Assembly (NCBI GenBank): GCA_030529405.1
Contig: JAUMWZ010000064.1
Coordinates: 1 to 8,375, forward strand
Length of the DNA: 8,375 nt
Origin: Bacteroides sp.
GTDB taxonomy: Bacteria; Bacteroidota; Bacteroidia; Bacteroidales; Bacteroidaceae
Direction of reading: 5' to 3'
The position numbers and the translations under genes are program-made. Every line of letters starts with the position of its first letter. Positions within the stretch are counted from its first letter, which is position 1. This document shows positions 7,070-8,375 of the stretch, one piece after another. Under the pieces are notes generated by a model. The model did no database searches, was not told the origin of the DNA, and saw only the letters and a program-made list of their open reading frames with translations.

Positions 7070-7103
7070 TAATGAGTATATATTTACTGCAAATAGCTAT
7101 CAA

Positions 7104-8306
7104 CTACCTGCCCATTTGTTCAACAATTCTATCTACAATATCGTTTGCCACCTCGCTTTTTGGTTTAAGTTCGTAGTCAGTTCTTCTCTGTCTGTCTATG
7201 ATACTTATTTTGTTTGTGTCGCACTTAAAGCCTGCTCCCTTGTCGTTTAATGAGTTTAGAACTATAAAGTCAAGATTTTTGCGAGCCAATTTGTCTTTAG
7301 CATTCGCCTCCTCATTGTTTGTTTCTAAGGCAAAACCTACTAACATCTGACCGTCTTTCTTTACAGTTCCCAACGAGGCAGCTATGTCTTTTGTTGCAAT
7401 AAGTTCTATGCTTAGGTTGCTTTTCTTCTCTCTTTTCATCTTGACATCGCTCTTTTTTAGCGGAGTGTAGTCAGCCACTGCAGCACAAAGAACGGCAACG
7501 TCAGTATCAGCAAAATATTGATGAGCAGAGTTATACATATCTTCTGCACTCTCAACGTTTATTCTTTGTATGTTAGGGTGGTTTACTTCTAAACTTACAG
7601 GACCTGAAATTAGAGTTACACTCGCCCCTCTTTTGGCGCATTCTTCTGCTATTGCATATCCCATTTTACCTGAAGAGTGATTTCCTATAAAGCGAACTGG
7701 GTCTATTTTCTCATATGTTGGCCCCGCCGTTATCATCACTTTCTTTCCTGCAAGTTGTTGTTCTTTAGCAAAGTGTTGTTCAATGATTTCTATTATACGT
7801 TCTGGCTCCTCCATTCTTCCTTTACCCACCAAGTGACTTGCTAATTCTCCGAAAGTTGGCTCTATGATGCTGTTGCCATAACTGCGAAGTGTTTCAATGT
7901 TTTGTTTAGTGGATTGATGCAGGAACATATCTAAGTCCATTGCTGGAGCTATATATACTGGTGCTTTAGCAGAAAGATAGGTAGTGATAAGCATATTGTC
8001 TGCTATTCCGTGAGCCATCTTTCCGAGAGTGGCAGCAGTAGCAGGAGCAATAAGCATCAAGTCTGCCCACAAGCCCAAATCTACGTGACTATTCCAAGTG
8101 CCATCTTTTTGTCCGAAAAACTCACTGATAACGGGTTTGCTGGTAAGTGCAGACAACGTTATCGGTGTTATAAACTCTTTTCCGGCAGGAGTGATAACCA
8201 CTTGCACTTCCGCACCCTTCTTTATAAGCCCTCTAATAATGTGACAAGCCTTATATGCAGCAATGCTACCAGTTATACCAAGTACTATCTTCTTTCCTTT
8301 AAGCAT
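7104..8306 (-). CDS. coaBC: Bifunctional phosphopantothenoylcysteine decarboxylase / phosphopantothenate-cysteine ligase
   Basis: This enzyme performs two steps of coenzyme A synthesis: CoaB joins cysteine to 4'-phosphopantothenate, and the FMN-dependent CoaC half decarboxylates the product to 4'-phosphopantetheine. The 400 residues match the E. coli length (406). The CoaC half (1-180) has GITGSIAAYKA (10-20), the catalytic histidine H74 in SHVDLGLWAD, LIAPATAATLGKMAHGIADN and the flap motif PAMDLDM (121-127). The CoaB half (186-400) has ITAGPTYEKIDPVRF (192-206), GNHSSGKMG (208-216, with N209), CAAVADY (274-280), DVKMK (287-291, with K289) and LVGFALET (322-329). Two positions differ from E. 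coli: the PAMN asparagine is D123, and the ACGxxGxGRM cysteine is S157 (in ASHLVGKGRM). It is the first gene of the leftward operon, and a repeat array begins 18 bp upstream of its start. Confidence 0.96.
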   Translation of the reverse strand: MLKGKKIVLGITGSIAAYKACHIIRGLIKKGAEVQVVITPAGKEFITPITLSALTSKPVISEFFGQKDGTWNSHVDLGLWADLMLIAPATAATLGKMAHGIADNMLITTYLSAKAPVYIAPAMDLDMFLHQSTKQNIETLRSYGNSIIEPTFGELASHLVGKGRMEEPERIIEIIEQHFAKEQQLAGKKVMITAGPTYEKIDPVRFIGNHSSGKMGYAIAEECAKRGASVTLISGPVSLEVNHPNIQRINVESAEDMYNSAHQYFADTDVAVLCAAVADYTPLKKSDVKMKREKKSNLSIELIATKDIAASLGTVKKDGQMLVGFALETNNEEANAKDKLARKNLDFIVLNSLNDKGAGFKCDTNKISIIDRQRRTDYELKPKSEVANDIVDRIVEQMGR

Positions 8307-8323
8307 ATCTTATTTTTATGTTA

Positions 8324-8375
8324 TATACAAATTAAAAACAAACTATATACAGTTTGAAACAAGGCTATATACAGT
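8324..8375 (+). repeat. 22-bp periodic tandem array C (upstream of coaBC), continuing past the window
   Basis: Units TATACAAATT (8324), TATACAGTTT (8346) and TATACAGT (8368, cut by the window edge) follow each other at exactly 22 bp. The two best units are both preceded by CTA. Core, period and + strand orientation match arrays A and B. The array starts 18 bp beyond the coaBC start codon and so covers the place where the coaBC promoter would be expected. I could not identify a convincing -7/-33 pair in it. Confidence 0.8.

Noticed and set aside
8324..8375. Array units as tandem Bacteroidota promoters (TATACAGTTTG resembling TAnnTTTG)
   Set aside because: The unit has three bases between TA and TTTG rather than two. 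The 22-bp step does not reproduce the -33/-7 geometry, and the plus-strand orientation points away from coaBC.

Overview
The window looks like chromosomal DNA of a Bacteroidota bacterium, most likely in or near Prevotella. This rests on the AT-rich base composition, the lack of clear Shine-Dalgarno sequences before the starts, the coaBC-recN-rlmB cluster, and the Bacteroidota flavour of the proteins (PIN-PhoH protein beginning MGAKKNFVLDTN, DTGHN in FolC, PAMD in CoaBC). The genus is inference. No mobile element, rRNA, tRNA or CRISPR array is visible.

Layout. At the left edge is the 5' part of a leftward PIN-domain PhoH-family gene (1-419). It diverges from rightward folC (634-1968) across 214 bp. 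folC converges on, and overlaps by 33 bp, leftward ridA (1936-2310). A 551-bp gene-free stretch (2311-2861) follows. It holds a possible ridA promoter, a repeat array, and a strong intrinsic terminator for the next operon. The rest is one leftward operon, transcribed in the order coaBC (7104-8306), recN (5402-7069), rlmB (4575-5369), then a secreted 567-residue protein (2862-4565), with gaps of 34, 32 and 9 bp. It combines coenzyme A synthesis, DNA repair, 23S rRNA methylation and an envelope protein. The last gene has a trypsin/HtrA-like domain that has lost two catalytic triad residues, followed by TPR repeats.

The most unusual signal is non-coding. Three intergenic regions (about 477-595, 2627-2780 and 8324 to the window end) each carry a degenerate tandem array of a unit with core TATA(C/T)AGTTT. 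The TATA tetramers fall at an exact 22-bp period: 477, 499, 521, 543, 565; then 2649, 2671, 2693, 2715, 2737; then 8324, 8346, 8368. All have the same orientation on the + strand. Arrays A and C lie close to gene starts and B lies far upstream of ridA. I see none at the convergent folC/ridA junction or in the short gaps inside the operon. The spacing is about two DNA helical turns and the core is often part of a CTGTATACAG palindrome. An iterated protein-binding or DNA-architecture element is therefore plausible, but its function is unknown.
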